Shown in pieces: positions 6,527 to 8,546 of a DNA stretch of 8,546 bases; positions within the stretch are counted from its first letter, which is position 1, and each line of letters opens with the position of its first letter. Origin of the DNA: Treponema sp. (GTDB lineage: Bacteria; Spirochaetota; Spirochaetia; Treponematales; Treponemataceae). Position numbers and translations under genes: made by a program. Location of the stretch: NCBI GenBank assembly GCA_017963165.1, contig JAGCTZ010000215.1, positions 1 through 8,546 on the forward strand, given 5' to 3'. A model generated the notes under the pieces. That model ran no database searches and had not been told where the DNA came from. It saw only the letters and a program-made list of their open reading frames with translations.

Positions 6527-6985
6527 TTATAGATTAAAAACAACAGGCTTAGAAAAAGCTTTATTCTCTTCAAGTCCCTTAACATGACCAAGATTGTTCA
6601 GACTGCCGGAAATCTCAGAAAGATAGAAAACCTTGAGCAAGGAATGATTTGCATCATTTTTGTACAGCTGGCGAACTATGGAAGATTTTTCCATAATCAT
6701 TTTCTTAACCGTAAGATTTTCTTCAAAGACAACCCTTGCACTCATACGAATCCAGGCTGTATCAATTTCATTCTCCATAAGACGGGAGCCACAAAGGTCA
6801 ATATAAGGATTCACAGAAAGCTCCTTGAACATATCCTTCTGGCTGTTTGTGCAGAACCACAGCTTTTCATCATGGACTACCATGTACTGAACAGGCCTCA
6901 CCTTTGGCTTCCCATCCAAACCGATTGTTGCCAGATACTGTAAGCCTACTTTATCAAGATATTCTGCAATTTCTGTAACTGTCAT
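6527..6985 (-). CDS. Pyridoxamine 5'-phosphate oxidase-like FMN split-barrel protein
   Basis: This 152-residue cytoplasmic protein has the flavin-binding split-barrel pattern. An N-terminal helix (3-12) leads into YLATIGLDGKPKVRPV (17-32), VVHDEKLWFCTN (36-47), the QKDMFKEL helix (49-56) and NPYIDLCG (59-66), followed by further strands. Members bind FMN, F420 or haem, and many are reductases of unknown substrate. True PdxH is longer and has a different C-terminus, so pyridoxine metabolism is not implied. The ATG is preceded by AAAGGAGC (6991-6998) at good spacing. The gene begins 17 bp after the MBL-fold gene and ends 9 bp before sirTM, so the three are almost certainly cotranscribed. Published SirTM operons of some species carry other flavin oxidoreductases (OYE and luciferase-like). 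By inference this protein may fill a similar redox role. The fold is confident; the reaction is unknown. Confidence 0.85.
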   Translation of the reverse strand: MTVTEIAEYLDKVGLQYLATIGLDGKPKVRPVQYMVVHDEKLWFCTNSQKDMFKELSVNPYIDLCGSRLMENEIDTAWIRMSARVVFEENLTVKKMIMEKSSIVRQLYKNDANHSLLKVFYLSEISGSLNNLGHVKGLEENKAFSKPVVFNL

Positions 6986-6990
6986 TCGTG

Positions 6991-6998
6991 GCTCCTTT
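6991..6998 (-). promoter_or_regulatory. Strong ribosome binding site of the FMN split-barrel gene
   Basis: The minus strand reads AAAGGAGCCACGAATG, which puts AGGAG 7 nt before the start codon at 6983-6985. It is the best SD site in the window and fixes the start. It lies in the 17-bp gap after the MBL-fold gene stop codon, which supports cotranscription. Confidence 0.75.
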
Positions 6999-7002
6999 TA
7001 AA

Positions 7003-7806
7003 TTATTTTACGGGGAAAAACATTCCAGCCGACATATCAAGATAGTTCAGACCTGAATATTTTGGATATGCTGACTGCACTGCCGCCTTAAAACCAGCAG
7101 CATCAACATTTTTGATTGCGATGTTTTTAAGCCCTTTAAGGTATTCTATCTTCATTTTAACATCATTCAGATTTTCCACAACATAATGACTTGTCAAAAC
7201 AAGGCCGATTTTTTTCTGAATATAAGATTCCAGTACGGAAATGAGAGCATCGGCATGAGCTTTTCCTGCGACAATTGAATGAACATCGTGTCCCAGCATG
7301 TGAGTATAAACCACATTGATTTCAGGAATGAAGATGTCGAAGGCTTCCTGAGTGCGGGTGATTTTCATTTCCACACTGCAAAGGGTCAGGCTGTCACCTT
7401 CAATAAAATCCGTAGTCGTATAGATTGATTTATCGAAAGCTTCCCCAAATGCTCCCGCGAAGTTTGAAACAAGCCCTGCCCCGCCACCATTGTGATTGTA
7501 GTCATCAGCATTTTTTGTCGAGTAGACCTTGCTTCCCTTCATAAAAGAAGCGCCCGCTCCGTGATAGGCGATTACAGCACCTTCATATTTCAAGCCTGTG
7601 TCGGAAATGTATTTTTCCAGCTCCTTGATGTTGTCAAAAAAGCATGGTGACTCAATCATGAAGCAACTGCCAGCTTTTTCCACCAGAAAACATTCGTCCG
7701 AAATCAAGTCATTCGTTTTGAATGCGTGAAGTTTGACTGAACCAAAATCATAGATTTCCATTACGCCTTTTGAAAGCTGAACCGATGTGAACTGTGTCTT
7801 TTCCAT
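7003..7806 (-). CDS. Degenerate metallo-beta-lactamase-fold protein, first gene of the sirTM operon
   Basis: The 267-residue protein looks like a metallo-beta-lactamase-fold protein by layout. The opening strands are SDECFLVEKAGSCFMIESP (36-54), then VIAYHGAGASFMKG (78-91), YTHMLGHDVHSIV (167-179) and VLTSHYV (203-209). The metal-binding HxHxDH motif expected at the second segment is absent: only H82 remains, in YHGAGASF. Downstream histidines (H169, H173, H176, H207) are kept. The protein may therefore bind one metal, a different ligand, or none. The start ATG (7804-7806) is preceded by GAGG with an 8-nt gap. A leader of about 94 nt separates it from the predicted transcription start. It heads the operon with the FMN protein and sirTM, divergent from the Rrf2 regulator. 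I do not recognise a named family. The fold assignment is moderately confident, and no reaction can be given. Confidence 0.7.
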   Translation of the reverse strand: MEKTQFTSVQLSKGVMEIYDFGSVKLHAFKTNDLISDECFLVEKAGSCFMIESPCFFDNIKELEKYISDTGLKYEGAVIAYHGAGASFMKGSKVYSTKNADDYNHNGGGAGLVSNFAGAFGEAFDKSIYTTTDFIEGDSLTLCSVEMKITRTQEAFDIFIPEINVVYTHMLGHDVHSIVAGKAHADALISVLESYIQKKIGLVLTSHYVVENLNDVKMKIEYLKGLKNIAIKNVDAAGFKAAVQSAYPKYSGLNYLDMSAGMFFPVK

Positions 7807-7827
7807 AAAATTACCTCGTTAAGTTTT

Positions 7828-7864
7828 TATCTTAAAAGCAGGTGATCAGGCTGATTAAAAGATA
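7828..7864 (-). other. Untranslated leader of the sirTM operon with a weak inverted repeat
   Basis: The leader transcribed from the predicted start near 7900 to the ATG at 7806 contains TATCTT (7828-7833) and its complement AAGATA (7859-7864), which could close a loop that includes a TGATCA palindrome. No known riboswitch is recognised. It is noted only as the sole structured part of the leader. Confidence 0.25.
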
Positions 7865-7877
7865 TGTATTGCTTTTT

Positions 7878-7899
7878 GTTGTAACTTATTTTTTACAAC
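7878..7899. promoter_or_regulatory. Operator O1: perfect inverted repeat GTTGTAA-8-TTACAAC
   Basis: GTTGTAA (7878-7884) and TTACAAC (7893-7899) form a perfect 7+7 bp inverted repeat with an 8-bp spacer. It lies directly downstream of the leftward -10 box, covering about +1 to +23 of the predicted leftward transcript. That is a classical repressor position. The Rrf2 protein encoded next door is the natural candidate, but binding is inferred from position and symmetry only. Confidence 0.7.
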
Positions 7900-7906
7900 T
7901 ATAAAT

Positions 7907-7935
7907 AATATAGCGTTGTAATTTATAAATGTCAA
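7907..7935 (-). promoter_or_regulatory. Promoter of the MBL-fold / FMN / sirTM operon
   Basis: On the minus strand a consensus -35 box TTGACA (7930-7935) is followed after exactly 17 bp by TATATT (7907-7912). Transcription would start near 7900, about 94 nt upstream of the MBL-fold start codon. A lone half-site GTTGTAA (7915-7921) lies in the spacer and operator O1 covers the start region. The promoter should be strong when free and shut when the operators are occupied. Confidence 0.75.
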
Positions 7936-7937
7936 GT

Positions 7938-7959
7938 GATGTTCTTTATTTTTTACAAC
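7938..7959. promoter_or_regulatory. Operator O2: degenerate copy of O1, 60 bp to the right
   Basis: The 14-bp sequence TTATTTTTTACAAC of O1 (7886-7899) is repeated exactly at 7946-7959, 60 bp away. The left arm at 7938-7944 reads GATGTTC, a poor match to GTTGTAA, so this is a half-perfect operator. It ends 3 bp before the -10 box of the Rrf2 gene and would block that promoter when bound, which fits autoregulation. Confidence 0.6.
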
Positions 7960-7962
7960 AGA

Positions 7963-7968
7963 TATGAT
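7963..7968 (+). promoter_or_regulatory. -10 box of the Rrf2 regulator promoter
   Basis: TATGAT matches the -10 consensus at five of six positions and lies 22 bp before the chosen start codon. The -35 region is weak: TGTTCT at 7940-7945 has a 17-bp spacing. A weak promoter overlapped by O2 fits low, self-limited expression of a repressor. Confidence 0.5.
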
Positions 7969-7990
7969 ATATTTTATTCAGGAAAGGCTT

Positions 7991-8413
7991 ATGAAACTGA
8001 ATACGAATCTTACGGTTGCAATTCACACTATTCTCTGCATTGCTTATTTTGAAAAGGATAACAAAGTCACTTCCGATTTCATTGCAGGAAGCACCGGAAT
8101 GAACCCGGTAATTATAAGAAAGATTTTGGGGAAACTCCAGGCAGCTGGAATTGTAGAAACAAAAGCCGGAGTCGGGGGCTCTACCCTTTCAAAGAAAGCC
8201 GAAGAAATTACCCTTTTGGATGTCTACAAGGCAGTGAGCGAAGAAAAGGAAAGCGAGCGTTCTGTTTTTAATTTTCATGTAAATCCTAATCCAAAATGTC
8301 CTGTTGGTAGTAAAATCCATGCTCTTCTGGACCAGCCATTAGATAATGCCCAAAAGGCTTTGGAAGAAGAATTGAAAAAAACAACAATTAAGGATTTGAT
8401 GGGAAAGCTATAA
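7991..8413 (+). CDS. Rrf2-family transcriptional regulator, YwnA-like
   Basis: This 140-residue DNA-binding protein has a winged helix-turn-helix at about residues 1-65. It contains NLTVAIHTILCIAYF in the first helix, a recognition-helix region NPVIIRKILGKLQAAG (38-53) and the wing AGVGGSTLSKKAEEITLLDV (59-78). A dimerisation helix follows toward the C-terminus. It lacks the three-cysteine [Fe-S] cluster of IscR and NsrR. The cysteines are C16 and C103, the latter in NPNPKCPVG, a signature of the YwnA-type subgroup, which may sense thiol-reactive or redox stress. I chose the ATG at 7991 because GGAAAGG (7981-7987) precedes it. An in-frame ATG at 7964 overlaps the -10 box. It diverges from the sirTM operon across a 184-bp region with twin operators, so it probably represses both itself and the operon. 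The inducer is unknown. Confidence 0.9.
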   Translation: MKLNTNLTVAIHTILCIAYFEKDNKVTSDFIAGSTGMNPVIIRKILGKLQAAGIVETKAGVGGSTLSKKAEEITLLDVYKAVSEEKESERSVFNFHVNPNPKCPVGSKIHALLDQPLDNAQKALEEELKKTTIKDLMGKL

Positions 8414-8414
8414 T

Positions 8415-8546
8415 CTAGTGCCCTATCATCGTATTTGCCCGGTATTCTGCATTCAGCTGGGCAATTTCTTTCTTACCGTCTATGTACTGCTGATAGTCAA
8501 TTTCCATGCCGCCACAGGCACAGCACATGGAGCAATCGCTTCCGCA
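8415..8546 (-). CDS. C-terminal end of a Cys-rich protein (partial)
   Basis: An open frame enters from the right edge and stops at TAG (8415-8417), giving 43 C-terminal residues. It begins with a cysteine cluster CGSDCSMCCACGG, followed by a hydrophilic probable helix (EIDYQQYIDGKKEIAQLNAE) and ends with NTMIGH. Five cysteines in eleven residues suggest a metal or Fe-S site at the C-terminus. The gene converges with the Rrf2 regulator with a single base between the two stop codons and no visible terminator hairpin. I do not recognise the family. Confidence 0.55.
   Translation of the reverse strand, partial: CGSDCSMCCACGGMEIDYQQYIDGKKEIAQLNAEYRANTMIGH

Noticed and set aside
6527..6985. PdxH pyridoxine biosynthesis enzyme
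   Set aside because: The protein is too short, lacks the PdxH C-terminal signature, and has no vitamin B6 gene nearby. Only the split-barrel fold is supported.
7964..7990. Earlier in-frame ATG for the Rrf2 regulator
   Set aside because: This ATG overlaps the predicted -10 box and lacks an SD site. The ATG at 7991 has GGAAAGG before it and matches the usual family N-terminus.

Overview
The window comes from a moderately AT-rich bacterium that uses Shine-Dalgarno starts. A GC-rich, multi-hairpin intergenic repeat at about 901-1020 resembles repeats I recall from Treponema genomes. A host-associated or rumen Treponema (Spirochaetota) is therefore my best guess, but this rests on memory and I could not check it. 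Every complete gene except one lies on the minus strand, so the layout is described in the direction of transcription, from high to low coordinates.

Right block (8546-5633). A Rrf2/YwnA-type regulator (7991-8413, +) diverges from a leftward operon. The operon encodes a degenerate metallo-beta-lactamase-fold protein (7003-7806), a pyridoxamine-phosphate-oxidase-like FMN split-barrel protein (6527-6985) and a class M sirtuin, SirTM (5633-6517). The intergenic region holds a near-consensus leftward promoter (TTGACA, 17 bp, TATATT). It also holds four GTTGTAA/TTACAAC half-sites arranged as one perfect and one degenerate operator exactly 60 bp apart. A Cys-rich partial gene (8415-8546, -) converges on the regulator with a single base between the two stops.

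Middle block (5660-1016). Two tandem 37-bp imperfect palindromes follow sirTM, and the proximal one contains the -35 box of a DUF4143 ATPase gene (4346-5539). That gene's promoter is placed so that the mRNA would be leaderless. Next comes a two-gene restriction-modification system of BcgI-like design: a fused nuclease-methyltransferase (2245-4308) and a two-domain specificity subunit (1016-2314).

Left block (1020-52). After the GC-rich repeat comes a zinc-type macrodomain ADP-ribosylhydrolase (52-879). In known systems this enzyme is encoded next to SirTM and removes the ADP-ribose that SirTM attaches.

Interpretation. A writer/eraser pair for protein mono-ADP-ribosylation, under a probably redox-responsive Rrf2 repressor and with a flavoprotein and an MBL-like protein as new partners, seems to have been split by about 4.6 kb of accessory DNA (ATPase plus restriction-modification). 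The usual SirTM substrate genes (GcvH-L and LplA2) are not in the window, so the target here is open. The split, the unusual operon partners and the twin operator are the most interesting features.
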